A DNA stretch of 64,000 nucleotides, from assembly GCF_001954135.1 (NCBI RefSeq), contig NZ_MBEQ01000029.1:1-64000 (forward strand). The letters run 5' to 3'. Origin of the DNA: Mycobacterium sp. GA-1841 (GTDB taxonomy: Bacteria > Actinomycetota > Actinomycetes > Mycobacteriales > Mycobacteriaceae). The position numbers and the translations under genes are program-made. The notes beneath the pieces were generated by a model. The model made no database searches. It was not told the origin of the DNA and saw nothing but the letters and a program-made list of their open reading frames with translations. This document shows positions 26,777 through 38,489 of the stretch, piece by piece; positions within the stretch are counted from its first letter, which is position 1, and each line of letters starts with the position of its first letter.

Positions 26777-26818
26777 CAGTTTTCTCCTTGGGGTGAGTTG
26801 GTTTGTCGGACAGAGAAT

Positions 26819-27961
26819 TCAGACTTCGACCGGGATGCCATCGTGGTTCAGCGAACGTTCGACGCTTTCGGCGGCCAGCCCCATCGACGTGGTCATGCCG
26901 ATCCCGGTCGTCACGGTGGCGACGTGCACGCCCGGCATCGGCTCCTCGATGAGAAACTCCTTGTCGGGAGCAGACGAGTAGACCCCTTGCCAGCGTTCGG
27001 TCACCGTCACCGGAACCCCGAACAGCGCCTCGGCCGCATCGATCAGCGCTGCGAATCCCCGTTCGGATTGGAACGGGGAGGTCGAGGTGTCCCTGGCATG
27101 GGTATCGCCGATGAGGATCGTGCCGTCGGGCTGGGGTGTGTACATCTGGTGCAGATCGAGTTCGGCATAGTCCGGGTATTGCCGGTGGAGCCGTTGCAGC
27201 ACAGCCGGTTTGGCTGTCAACTGGTCGAATGCGGAGTATCGCACCATGGACCAGCCGGTGAACAACGGTGTCGGGAGTGCAAAGCGCAACGGCATCCGGG
27301 CCCGCAGCATGTGCAGTCGGCAGCGTTGCAGTCGGTCACGGTCGGCGTAACCGGGGAACAACCGGTCCACGTCGACATTGACCGCGACGAAGATCCACTC
27401 GGCTGCCACGTCGCCACGCGATGTGTGTACCACTCCGGGATCGAAGCCGACCGCGGCTGTGCGCCAGTGGAAGTCGACACCGACGCTGTCGAGCCAGTCG
27501 GCGATGGCGGGAGCCGCCGTCCGCGGATCGACTTGAAGGTCGTCGCGCATGTGCATCCCGCCGGTGACACCCTCGTCGCGGATCGGCAACCGCGCCAGGA
27601 TCGCGCGACGGTCGAGAAGTTCCACTTCCTCCGGCCCGCGCAGTGCGGCGAACTCCTCCATGAGGGCCAGCTCGTCGTCATGCCGGGCTACGCACAGTGT
27701 GCCGGGCTCGGCGGCCCAGAATCCGGCGCTGCGCGCCAGGTCGAGCCAGTGCGCCCGGCCGGCGCGGGCATACCGCAGCGCCGGACCCGATTGGGCGGTG
27801 ATGCAAGCGTGGCCGAAATTCTGCACTGAGGCCCCGACGACCCGGTCGGCTTGTTCGATCACCGCAACGGACAAGCCGTGGCGCACGGCGTGGTAGGCGT
27901 GGGCCAGGCCGACGATGCCGGCTCCGACGACAACGACGTCGTAGCGCTTGAGGGTTTGCAT
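26819..27961 (-). CDS. FAD-dependent oxidoreductase of the phosphonatase-linked family
   Basis: A 380-residue DAO-family flavoprotein. RYDVVVVGAGIVGLAHAYHA is the FAD-binding Rossmann motif; GASVQNFGHACIT is the second contact. TVTTGIGMTTSMGLAAE near the end completes the fold. From memory this corresponds to the TIGR03364 family, found beside phosphonatase-like HAD proteins (TIGR03351) and thought to oxidise aminoalkylphosphonates such as N-methylated or hydroxylated 2-aminoethylphosphonate. Gene order supports that. The promoter lies in an AT-rich stretch (27985-28035) shared with the divergent acyl-CoA dehydrogenases. Confidence 0.85.
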   Translation of the reverse strand: MQTLKRYDVVVVGAGIVGLAHAYHAVRHGLSVAVIEQADRVVGASVQNFGHACITAQSGPALRYARAGRAHWLDLARSAGFWAAEPGTLCVARHDDELALMEEFAALRGPEEVELLDRRAILARLPIRDEGVTGGMHMRDDLQVDPRTAAPAIADWLDSVGVDFHWRTAAVGFDPGVVHTSRGDVAAEWIFVAVNVDVDRLFPGYADRDRLQRCRLHMLRARMPLRFALPTPLFTGWSMVRYSAFDQLTAKPAVLQRLHRQYPDYAELDLHQMYTPQPDGTILIGDTHARDTSTSPFQSERGFAALIDAAEALFGVPVTVTERWQGVYSSAPDKEFLIEEPMPGVHVATVTTGIGMTTSMGLAAESVERSLNHDGIPVEV

Positions 27962-28070
27962 GCCGTCAAGAATGGCCCCGGTCCTGCTTGCTTATCAATA
28001 CATGTTGGGTTAATTCCAGACTAATAACTATAAGTATGGGTGTTGCTCGCGTTCGCCCCTCCCGATCCCC

Positions 28071-28086
28071 AACCAACCGGGTGGTT
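28071..28086. promoter_or_regulatory. Near-palindrome upstream of the acyl-CoA dehydrogenase pair
   Basis: AACCAACCGGGTGGTT pairs at 7 of 8 positions and lies about 37 bases before the start codon, a normal place for a TetR/FadR-type operator. No regulator gene is adjacent. Confidence 0.35.
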
Positions 28087-28122
28087 TAGTGTGCAGTCAG
28101 ATCCACCGAGAGGGAGACGGTC

Positions 28123-29280
<1,158 letters not shown>

Positions 29281-29288
29281 GTTGAGCC

Positions 29289-30398
29289 ATGGACTTTCAG
29301 CTGACCGACGAACAGAACCTGCTGGCCGACACCACCCGTGACCTGCTGAGCGGCTACGACACCGAAAAGCGGAACAAGGTGGTGGAAACCGAGCCCGGAT
29401 TCGACCGCCAGGTGTGGGGACAGCTCGCCGAGATCGGGGTTCTGGGCCTGGGTTTCGACGAGGACTCCGGTGGCCAGATCGAGATCATGGTGGTGCTCAA
29501 CGAAATCGGGCGCCGGCTGGCCCCCGAGCCGGTACTGCACGGTGCTCTCGGCCCCGGCGCGATCATCGCTGAGGTCGGCACCGACGCCCAGCGTGCCCTC
29601 CTCGACGAGGTCGCCTCCGGTGAGCGGATCCTGGCCTTCGCCCACACCGAGCCTGGCGTCCGCGGGGCGTCCGGTGTGACGACCACCGCGACGCGCAGCG
29701 GCGACGGCTGGACGCTGACCGGCACCAAGAACCCGGTGCTCGCCGGCGATGTCGCCGACACCCTGATCGTCACTGCGGCCCTGCCCGATGGTGGCACCGG
29801 CCTGTTCCTCGTCGACGCCGCAAACGTGAGCCGCCAGGGCTACCGCACCTTCGACGGCCAGCGCGGCGCGCAGATCACCCTCGATGCCACGGCTGCCGAG
29901 CCGCTCGGTGAGGCCGTCGACGCCGACGCTGCCGGTGCCGCGATCGCCAATGCGCTGGTGCGGATCTCGGCGGGTCTGTGTGCCGAGGCGGTCGGCGCGA
30001 TGGACGAATCGCTGCGCCTGACCACCGATTACCTCAAGTCCCGCAAGCAGTTCGGCGTCACCTTGAGCAAGTTCCAGACACTGACGCAACGCGCTGCCGA
30101 CATGTACATGTCGCTGGAGCTGGCCCGCAGCATGGGCACCTACGCGGCGATGTCGATTGCCGACGAACGGGTCGATCCGGTGATTGCGGCACGGGCCAAG
30201 CTTCAGATCGGACGCTCGGGGCGACATATCGCGCAGGAGTCGATCCAGCTGCACGGCGGTATCGGCGTCACCGCCGAGTACCCCATCGGCCATTACGCCG
30301 CCCGGCTGACCGCCATCGAGCACACCCTGGGTACGTCCGCCGAACAGCTAGCGACCCTGGCCGGCCAGTTGAGCAGCTACGAGATCGCCACGCTCTGA
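29289..30398 (+). CDS. Acyl-CoA dehydrogenase, second subunit of a pair
   Basis: A 369-residue FadE-type protein, more divergent than its neighbour. The N-terminus MDFQLTDEQNLLADTTRDLL is typical. The GFSEPxAGSD loop is replaced by AFAHTEPGVRGASGVTT, so FAD contacts differ, while the C-terminal helix bundle (YLKSRKQFGVTLSKFQTLTQ, LHGGIGVTAEYPIGHYAARL) is well kept. It probably supplies half of each active site in a heterotetramer with the upstream product. Substrate unknown; steroid or branched acyl-CoA is likely. The 3' end overlaps the convergent MFS gene by 51 bases. Confidence 0.9.
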   Translation: MDFQLTDEQNLLADTTRDLLSGYDTEKRNKVVETEPGFDRQVWGQLAEIGVLGLGFDEDSGGQIEIMVVLNEIGRRLAPEPVLHGALGPGAIIAEVGTDAQRALLDEVASGERILAFAHTEPGVRGASGVTTTATRSGDGWTLTGTKNPVLAGDVADTLIVTAALPDGGTGLFLVDAANVSRQGYRTFDGQRGAQITLDATAAEPLGEAVDADAAGAAIANALVRISAGLCAEAVGAMDESLRLTTDYLKSRKQFGVTLSKFQTLTQRAADMYMSLELARSMGTYAAMSIADERVDPVIAARAKLQIGRSGRHIAQESIQLHGGIGVTAEYPIGHYAARLTAIEHTLGTSAEQLATLAGQLSSYEIATL

Positions 30399-31808
30399 CC
30401 CGGACCGCCCGGCCGGTTCTCGCGGTATCGCCAGCGCCATGAGTGCGGCGCCGGCGGCGGCGGCCGCGGCGATCAGCAGCGCGACGCGGAAGCCGGCCGG
30501 CGAGGGCAGCACCTGCCCGGCCACGGTAAGCGTCATCTGGGCCAGCACTGCGGTCATCACCGCGCTCGACGTCGAGGTGCCCAGGGAGCGGGCCAGTGAG
30601 TTGATGCTGTTGGCCGAGGCGGTTTCGGCGACCGGGACCGCGGCATTGATCAATGCCGGCAGGGCCGCGAAGGCGAACCCGACCCCGAAGCTGACGATCA
30701 GGCCCAGCACCATCACGCCGAGGGCGCTGCCGAGCAACAGCATGCCGGACAGATAGCCCGCGGCGATGATCGCGCTGCCGATCACCAGCACGATCTTCGG
30801 GCCGCGCGCAGCCACCACCCGGGCCGCGACGGGTGCGGCTGCCATCATCGCCAGACCGCCGGGCGCCATCCACAGACCGGTGGCGATCATGCTCTGCCCC
30901 AGGCCGTACCCGGTGTCGCGGGGCATCTCCAGCAGTTGCGGACCCACCAGCGACAGCGCGAACATGCCGAAACCCACCGCGATGGACGCCAGATTCGTCA
31001 GCAACACCGGGCGCTTCAGGGTCGTACGCATGTCCACGATCGGCGACGGCACGCGGTACTGCCACCAGGTGAACAAGGTCAAGGTCACCGCCGCGCCCGC
31101 GAACAGTCCAAGGGTGGTGGCGCTGCTCCAACCCCACATCCCGCCCTTGGAGATCGGAAGTAACAACAGCACCAGGCCGATTCCCAAGGTGAGGGCGCCG
31201 AACGGATCGAAGCGGTGATCGGCGGACAGCGGTTCGAGGTGGGGCACCAACAGGACGAACAGGATGCCCGAGGCCAGGCCGAGCGCGGCGGCACACCAGA
31301 ACAGCGCGTGCCAATTGAGCTGCTCGGCGATCACCGCGGACAACGGCAGACCCAAGGCGCCGCCGACCCCCAGCGACGCGCTCATCAAGCCCATCGCCGA
31401 GGCCACCCGTTCGGGCGGCAGGGCGGCGCGAAGCACACTGATGCCCAGCGGGATGACCGGGGCACCGAACCCCTGCAACCCGCGGCCGATGATCAGTGGG
31501 ATCAGCGAGGTGGTCAGCGCCGCGATGATCGAGCCGGTGAACAGAAGCGCAGCGCACAGCACGAGAATCCACTTGGGGCCGTACATGTCTGACAGACGGC
31601 CCAGCATGGGCGTGGCGACGGCACCGGTGAGCAGGGTCGCGGTGATCGCCCACGAGGCGTTGGCCGCGCTGGTGTCCAGCAGAGCGGGCAGTTGCGGGAT
31701 CAACGGGATGATCAGCGTCTGCATCAGGGAGACGCTGATACCCGCTGCCGCGAGTACGGCGATCAGCAGTCCACCGGACGCCGATCGCTGCACATGCTGT
31801 TCAGGCAT
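30348..31808 (-). CDS. MFS drug/metabolite exporter (14-segment type)
   Basis: A 486-residue membrane protein with about 14 membrane segments. GRLSDMYGPKWILVLCAALL is the MFS loop 2-3 motif A (G-x-L-S/a-D-x-x-G-x-k), and VLRAALPPERVASAMGLMSA with GGALGLPLSAVIAEQLNWHA fits the DHA2 motif C region. Export of drugs or metabolites by proton antiport is likely. ATG at 31808 (MPEQHVQRS) is chosen. Upstream lies the repeat island at 31.9-32.2 kb; no regulator gene is adjacent. Confidence 0.9.
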   Translation of the reverse strand: MPEQHVQRSASGGLLIAVLAAAGISVSLMQTLIIPLIPQLPALLDTSAANASWAITATLLTGAVATPMLGRLSDMYGPKWILVLCAALLFTGSIIAALTTSLIPLIIGRGLQGFGAPVIPLGISVLRAALPPERVASAMGLMSASLGVGGALGLPLSAVIAEQLNWHALFWCAAALGLASGILFVLLVPHLEPLSADHRFDPFGALTLGIGLVLLLLPISKGGMWGWSSATTLGLFAGAAVTLTLFTWWQYRVPSPIVDMRTTLKRPVLLTNLASIAVGFGMFALSLVGPQLLEMPRDTGYGLGQSMIATGLWMAPGGLAMMAAAPVAARVVAARGPKIVLVIGSAIIAAGYLSGMLLLGSALGVMVLGLIVSFGVGFAFAALPALINAAVPVAETASANSINSLARSLGTSTSSAVMTAVLAQMTLTVAGQVLPSPAGFRVALLIAAAAAAGAALMALAIPREPAGRSGSERGDLVAAQLAGQGR

Positions 31809-32214
31809 CCCCAGAAGATAATTGATTAGCGTTCCTATCTGAGCCGGCGCCTGCACAGTGGCGCCCGGGTGGGGTGCCGATCTGCCCGCCTAGCAGCGAC
31901 TTTTCAGCGACAATCGCCACATCGGCACCATAGGTACCGTGCGCCCCGACGCTGGTCACCACTCACGTCACTCCAATGCCAAATGCCCCATTGGTCACGG
32001 ATTGTGCGTTGTCCAGCTATCAGCGACGGAGTCGCTCGCATGCGGGCGCTGGACAGCTGATGTTCATGAGGCCAGAGGTGCCCTTGTGTCAAAAACGGCG
32101 AGCGACAATGGGATTGGTGAGACGCCACGATACCGGTGTGCCGATTGTCGCTCGATTGTCGCTACTAGGCGGGCACGTCGGACACCCCGCCGAAATCCGT
32201 GACCGATGCGATTC
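31809..32214. repeat. Gene-free repeat island bounded by long inverted repeats
   Basis: A 406-base gap between the MFS start and the end of the maltokinase gene. The arms, 31877-31928 and 32138-32181, are imperfect inverted repeats with TGCCCGCCTAG at the outer part. Each arm carries two 11-base units: AGCGACTTTTC and AGCGACAATCG on the left, and CGATTGTCGCT twice in tandem on the right. AGCGAC or its complement occurs seven times in the island. Between the arms is a 39-base core (31989-32027) repeated at 42428-42466, and a hairpin AGCGAC-GGA-GTCGCT inside a TGTCCAGC/GCTGGACA stem. No open frame is convincing. A MITE-like relic or multi-site regulatory element. Confidence 0.6.
31989..32027 (+). 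repeat. 39-bp dispersed repeat, copy A
   Basis: Ungapped match of 34/39 bases to copy B at 42428-42466; the longest common run is GCGTTGTCCAGCTA. It sits in the centre of the repeat island. Confidence 0.75.
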
Positions 32215-33533
32215 TCAGCCGATCAGCCGGGCCACCGAGGCCAGCGGGACGGGCAACCAACTCGGCCGGTACCGGGCCTCGTAGGCCGCCTCGTACACGG
32301 CCTTGTCCAACTCGTAGGCCGCCAGCAGCGCGGCATGGTCGCGCGGATCGCTACCGGCCACGGCGGCGTAGCCGTCACAGAAGGCCGCGCTGTTGCGGTC
32401 GGCCCACTCGCGAGCCCGGGCGGCCAACTGCCGGGCCCGGTCATCGTCGGTGGCCAGGTCCACCAGGCGCGCGTACGCCGCGTACTCGAAGGACCGCACC
32501 ATGCCCGCGACGTCGCGGATTGGGGAGTCCGGACTGCGGCGCAGCTGCAACGGCTGGCCGGGCTCACCCTCGAAGTCGATCAGCAGCCAGTGTTCGGGGG
32601 TGCGCAACACCTGACCGAGGTGCAGGTCACCATGTACCCGCTGCACCCGCACCTGCTCGTCGGCCAGCTTCCGGTAGCGGTCTTCGATCAATGAAACATG
32701 TTCGCGCAGTTCAGGAACCGCCTCGGCGGCAGTGGCCAGCCGCGCGGACATGAGCTCGGCGGGGAACGGTGCCGACTCAGTGCCGAGCTGCTCGGCCAGG
32801 CAAATGTGCACCGAGGCCACCGCCTCCCCCAACCGATACGACTCGGCGGCGAAATCCCCGCCGACCTCGTCGGCATACAAGTCGCCCTCGGCGAACAGAT
32901 CGCGGGTGCTGGCGGTGGCCATATCCCAACCCTCGGCAGAGTTCGCCGCGAACTCGGTGACCATCCCCAACGCGAACGGCTCGCCGTCCCAGTCGATCTC
33001 GACCGACCCGAGCAATCTGGCCACGTGCGGATTGCCGGCGCGCGCCAATACCCGGTTGAGTTCGATGTCTGGGTTGATGCCCGGGGTGATCCGGCGGAAC
33101 ACCTTGAACACGGCGTCCTGACCGAACACCACGCTCGTGTTGCTCTGCTCGGCCGCCGACACCCGCGGCGGGGCGTCCAGCGGCAAGGTGGCCTCGGGTT
33201 CCCTGGTACACCGCAACTCGCCCACGGTGGCCGACCGGTCGACCATCTGCAGCAGATACCGCGTCGCCTCGGGGTCATAGAGTGCGTCGAAAGCGGTCCG
33301 GCCCTCGACGCTGTCGATCGTGGCCACCGAGCTGTACTCGTCGATCGGGTCGGCGTCCCACTTCACCAGCACCTGGTACCGCTCTGCGGTGCCGTCGGCG
33401 TAGGAAACGTCCAGCAGGTTCAGTTCCAGATCGTCACCCAGACCGAGGACCAGACCCGGTGTGGCGGAAGCCAACTCACGGCCGCGACCGGCATACCAGC
33501 GCTGCTGGGTCAGCCATTCACCGAATTCGATAC

Positions 33534-33537
<4 letters not shown>
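32215..33537 (-). CDS. mak: Maltokinase
   Basis: A 440-residue aminoglycoside-phosphotransferase-like kinase that phosphorylates maltose to maltose 1-phosphate, the donor for GlgE-type alpha-glucan synthesis. [14 protein letters not shown] is the catalytic Brenner loop (Asp) and [15 protein letters not shown] the metal-binding [20 protein letters not shown] is the typical start of mycobacterial Mak, so the ATG at 33537 is chosen; it overlaps the treS stop as ATGA. TreS and Mak form a complex in mycobacteria. No glgE gene is in the window. Confidence 0.95.
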
Positions 33538-35306
<1,769 letters not shown>

Positions 35307-35408
35307 CAGGCTCCCAACGTACCCACTTCGGCAGTACTCGACACCCGGACGAGACCGCACACTCCGAAAGGTTCCTGCAGCAACGTGATTCGCCGGTCGG
35401 GACGTGTT

Positions 35409-35463
35409 TGCGGGAAAACTAACGGTTGAATAAGAGACCGGGACGGGTTACGTTTTTCCCGCA
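35409..35463. promoter_or_regulatory. Widely spaced inverted repeat between treS and the HTH gene
   Basis: TGCGGGAAAA (35409-35418) and TTTTCCCGCA (35454-35463) are exact inverse copies 35 bases apart. They may bind two dimers of a regulator or pair in RNA as a leader stem; the HTH product downstream is a candidate binder. Confidence 0.4.
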
Positions 35464-35521
35464 TTTGATCTCCTCGTCGGCTATGGGCCGGCGATCACGA
35501 ACATTCGACGAGGGATGGCCT

Positions 35522-35980
35522 GTGGGTGAGTCCGCACCAAATGACGGTGAAGCACCAGTAATCGTTGGACTGTCCGATGCGGCGATGCACATGTACATCG
35601 CCGCCATCGACGCACTACCTCCCGTCGGGGACCCGGAGTACGCCGATCGCGCGGGGCTCGTCCTCAGCGGTCTGCGCAAGCTGCAGACCTCGCTGTCGGA
35701 GGCCGCCGGCCGCAGCCGGGTCACCCCGTCGGTCATCGTCGCGCTCAGCGGTGTGCGCCACCGCTACGACGAGTTGATGACGACGGCGTCCGAGGGGCCC
35801 GGCGCCACGCTCGGTCAGCGTCTCTACGTCGCACGCAACCGCGCGAAGCTGTCCACCCAGGAAGCCGCCAACGGCGTCGGGCTGCGCAAGGATCTGATCG
35901 AGGCCGTCGAGGCCGAGGAGCCCGCGACCGAGTCCGAGACCGCTCAGATCAAGGATCTGATCGCCGCGCTCGGCGGCTGA
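35522..35980 (+). CDS. XRE-type helix-turn-helix protein
   Basis: A 152-residue protein. The N-terminal 90 residues are helical without a known motif (GLSDAAMHMYIAAIDALPPV). The C-terminal part (GATLGQRLYVARNRAKLSTQ, then EAANGVGLRKDLIEAVEAEE) is a Cro/XRE-like helix-turn-helix. GTG at 35522 with GAGGGA upstream is preferred; ATG at 35483 is a longer alternative. Likely a DNA-binding regulator conserved in mycobacteria; its target is unknown, though the divergent treS-mak operon is a candidate. Confidence 0.65.
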   Translation: MGESAPNDGEAPVIVGLSDAAMHMYIAAIDALPPVGDPEYADRAGLVLSGLRKLQTSLSEAAGRSRVTPSVIVALSGVRHRYDELMTTASEGPGATLGQRLYVARNRAKLSTQEAANGVGLRKDLIEAVEAEEPATESETAQIKDLIAALGG

Positions 35981-36024
35981 GCCGGCGAGACGGCTCGGCG
36001 GATAGCCGGCGATAGGGTCACAGC

Positions 36025-36822
36025 GTGACACGCGATCATGGTGACCCCGGCGACGCCCCTTCGGTTCCTCCCCCGTTGACGGAGGTGACCGAGGGGGCTC
36101 GTCCGTCAGCAGCCGAAGAAGCCCGCACGATCGCCGCGTCGACGAACGCCGGCACGCTGGCGTCACTCACCGCCGACGGCGACCCGTGGGCATCCTTCGT
36201 CACCTACGGCTTGCTGGCCGGTGCGCCCGTGCTGTGCGTGTCGAACATGGCCGAGCACGGCCGCAACCTCGCCCGTGACCCGCGGGCCAGCATCTCGATC
36301 GTTGACCCCGGCTTCGGGTCGGATCCCCTGGCGAGCAGCCGCATCACGCTGGCCGGGGTCGCCGAACGCCCCGCCGGTGACGAGCTCGCCGCGGCCCGGC
36401 AGGCCCACCTCGACGCGGTGGCCGCCGCCCGCTACTACATCGACTTCAGCGATTTCTCCCTGTGGGTGTTGCGGGTACAGCGTGTCCGCTGGGTCGGTGG
36501 CTACGGTCGGATGGACTCGACGACCGGCCAGGCCTACGCGGCCGCTGAGCCGGACCCGGTCTCGCCTCAGGCTGCCGGCGCGATCGAGCACCTCAACGCC
36601 GACCATGCCGATTCCCTGGCCGACATGGCCCGCACCTTCGGCGGCTATCCCGACACCGTCGCGGCGGTGTGCACCGCGGCCGACCGCTACGGCCTCGATC
36701 TGCGCGTCACCACCGAGCGCGGCCAGGCCTACATCCGCGTCGGCTACAGCGCGCCGATCAGCTCATATGGTGAGTTGCGGGCTGCCACAGCGGAGCTGGC
36801 GCGCCGCGCCAGGCAGGCCTGA
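36025..36822 (+). CDS. HugZ-like PPOX/DUF2470 protein
   Basis: A 265-residue protein. Residues about 30-165 are a split-barrel PPOX domain (NAGTLASLTADGDPWASFVT, LARDPRASISIVDPGF). Residues about 180-262 are a DUF2470 domain (GAIEHLNADHADSLADMART), the pair seen in HugZ-type haem-degrading or F420/flavin-binding proteins. Whether haem is the ligand is not visible. GTG start. It precedes the phosphoribosyltransferase by 33 bases and may be co-transcribed with it. Confidence 0.85.
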   Translation: MTRDHGDPGDAPSVPPPLTEVTEGARPSAAEEARTIAASTNAGTLASLTADGDPWASFVTYGLLAGAPVLCVSNMAEHGRNLARDPRASISIVDPGFGSDPLASSRITLAGVAERPAGDELAAARQAHLDAVAAARYYIDFSDFSLWVLRVQRVRWVGGYGRMDSTTGQAYAAAEPDPVSPQAAGAIEHLNADHADSLADMARTFGGYPDTVAAVCTAADRYGLDLRVTTERGQAYIRVGYSAPISSYGELRAATAELARRARQA

Positions 36823-36855
36823 GCGCCCGTCGGTCCCGTGCAATACGATCGCTCT

Positions 36856-37425
36856 ATGCCCGAGCGCCCGGAGACCTGGCAAGCCGCCTTCGATCTGATC
36901 CGTACCCGCGGTTACGAACACCGCGAGGAACCGTTCCGGCTCGCCAGCGGGCAATTGAGCCACGACTACATCGACGGCAAGTACGCCATCGACACCGGTG
37001 AGCGGATGGCCATCGTCAGCCGGGCGGTCGCCGACCTGGCCGCCGCGCGCGGCATCGAGTTCGATGCGGTCGGCGGCCTGACCATGGGCGCCGACCCGTT
37101 GGCCCACGGTGTGGCGATGGTGACCGGCAAGGCCTGGTTCTCGGTCCGCAAGGAACAGAAGTCCCGCGGGCGCGAACAGTGGATCGAGGGAACCCGACTT
37201 GAGCCGGGCACGCGTGTACTGCTGGTCGACGACGTGATCAGCACCGGCGGGTCCACCGAGATCGCCTATGAGCGGGTGACCGCCGTCGGCGCCGTCGTCA
37301 CCGGTGTCATCCCGATGGTCGACCGCGGGGACGTCGCCACCGGACGGTTCGCCGCGCGCGGGGTGCCGTTCGCGGCGCTGGTCACCTACCGCGATCTGGG
37401 AATCGAACCGGTCAAGGATGTTTAG
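36856..37425 (+). CDS. Orotate phosphoribosyltransferase-like protein
   Basis: A 189-residue type I phosphoribosyltransferase. RVLLVDDVISTGGSTE is the PRPP-binding loop with two acidic residues, and FSVRKEQKSRGREQWIEG is the flexible catalytic loop of orotate PRTases; GGLTMGADPLAHGVAM is the orotate/pyrophosphate side. It may be the PyrE of pyrimidine synthesis or a paralogue, since no other pyr gene is near. ATG at 36856 begins MPERPETWQ. It is convergent with the ABC ATPase gene, leaving 29 bases that hold an 18-base tandem repeat. Confidence 0.82.
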   Translation: MPERPETWQAAFDLIRTRGYEHREEPFRLASGQLSHDYIDGKYAIDTGERMAIVSRAVADLAAARGIEFDAVGGLTMGADPLAHGVAMVTGKAWFSVRKEQKSRGREQWIEGTRLEPGTRVLLVDDVISTGGSTEIAYERVTAVGAVVTGVIPMVDRGDVATGRFAARGVPFAALVTYRDLGIEPVKDV

Positions 37426-37429
37426 GGCC

Positions 37430-37465
37430 GTCTGAGCCAGATCACCGGTCTGAGCTAGATCACCA
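37430..37465. repeat. 18-bp tandem repeat over the ABC ATPase stop codon
   Basis: GTCTGAGCCAGATCACCG is followed directly by GTCTGAGCTAGATCACCA (two differences). On the minus strand the second unit gives the TAG stop of the ATPase; the first unit gives TGG at the same place. Confidence 0.7.
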
Positions 37466-38489
37466 ACACCGGCAGCGGTTCCAGCGCAACACTCACCGGT
37501 GCACCTGGCTCGAAGAAGCGGGCCTGCGAGCTCGGCAACTGCGCGTGGATCACGGTGCCGTCCGGCAGCGTTAGATACACCCGCGAGATCGAGCCCAGGA
37601 AGGCCACCGACGCCACCACCGCGCGTCCGCCGGGATCGGCACGCAGCCTGATGGATTCGGGCCGCACCATGGCCGTACCGGCGCCTGCGGTCACCGAACC
37701 GCGCAGGGTCGGCACCTCGGTCCCGAGGAGCCGGGCCCGCCGGCCCGACACCCGCGCGGGCACCTTGTTGTGCAGCCCGACGAACTCGGCGACGAACGGG
37801 GTGGCCGGGCGCGCGTACAGCTCGGTCGGGGTGGCGAGTTGTTCGAGTTTGCCGTGGCTCATCACGCCGACCCGGTCCGCAACCGCCAGGGCCTCCTCCT
37901 GGTCATGCGTGACGAACAATGTGGTGGTGCCGACCTCGAGTTGCACCCGCCGGATCTCGTCGCGCAACTGGGTCCGTACCTGCGCGTCGAGCGCGGACAA
38001 CGGTTCGTCGAGCAACAGCACTCTCGGTTCGATCGCCAGTGCCCGCGCCAGTGCCACCCGCTGCTGTTGACCGCCGGACAGTTCACTGGCGAATTTGTTC
38101 CGGTGCGCGGTCAGCCCGACCAGGTCCAGCATGTCGCCAGCCCGGGACAGCCTGTGCCGCTTGGGTTTTCCGCGCATCTTCAAACCGAAGGCGACGTTGT
38201 CCAACACGGTCAGGTGCGGGAACAGGCTGTAGGCCTGGAACACCATGCCCATGTCGCGCTTGTTGGCCGGTACCGAACTGATGTCACGACCGCCGACGAG
38301 GACGGCACCGGAGGTGGCCTCGTCGAGACCGGCCAGAATTCGCATCGCGGTGGTCTTGCCACAGCCCGACGGGCCGAGCAGCGCCACCAACTCCCCCGGC
38401 CCGATGGACAGGTTCAGCCCGTCGAGCGCGTTGACGTTGCCATAGGTACGGGTGAGTTTGCGAAGTTCCACGCCCACACTCGTATTCAC
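37455..38489 (-). CDS. ABC importer ATP-binding subunit with TOBE domain
   Basis: A 344-residue ATPase of the MOI/POT class. VALLGPSGCGKTTAMRILAG is Walker A, SELSGGQQQRVALARALAIE the signature, and VLLLDEPLSALDAQ Walker B; a C-terminal TOBE-like domain (TAMVRPESIRLRADPGGRA) follows. It powers the importer made with the two permeases and binding protein upstream; the start overlaps the permease stop (ATGA-like, 4 bases). The stop lies in a tandem repeat, so the C-terminus may vary between strains. Such systems take up polyamines, Fe(III) or 2-aminoethylphosphonate. Confidence 0.92.
   Translation of the reverse strand: MNTSVGVELRKLTRTYGNVNALDGLNLSIGPGELVALLGPSGCGKTTAMRILAGLDEATSGAVLVGGRDISSVPANKRDMGMVFQAYSLFPHLTVLDNVAFGLKMRGKPKRHRLSRAGDMLDLVGLTAHRNKFASELSGGQQQRVALARALAIEPRVLLLDEPLSALDAQVRTQLRDEIRRVQLEVGTTTLFVTHDQEEALAVADRVGVMSHGKLEQLATPTELYARPATPFVAEFVGLHNKVPARVSGRRARLLGTEVPTLRGSVTAGAGTAMVRPESIRLRADPGGRAVVASVAFLGSISRVYLTLPDGTVIHAQLPSSQARFFEPGAPVSVALEPLPVLVI

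Noticed and set aside
31861-32214. Complete insertion sequence
   Set aside because: The inverted ends are present but there is no transposase frame and no clear target duplication.
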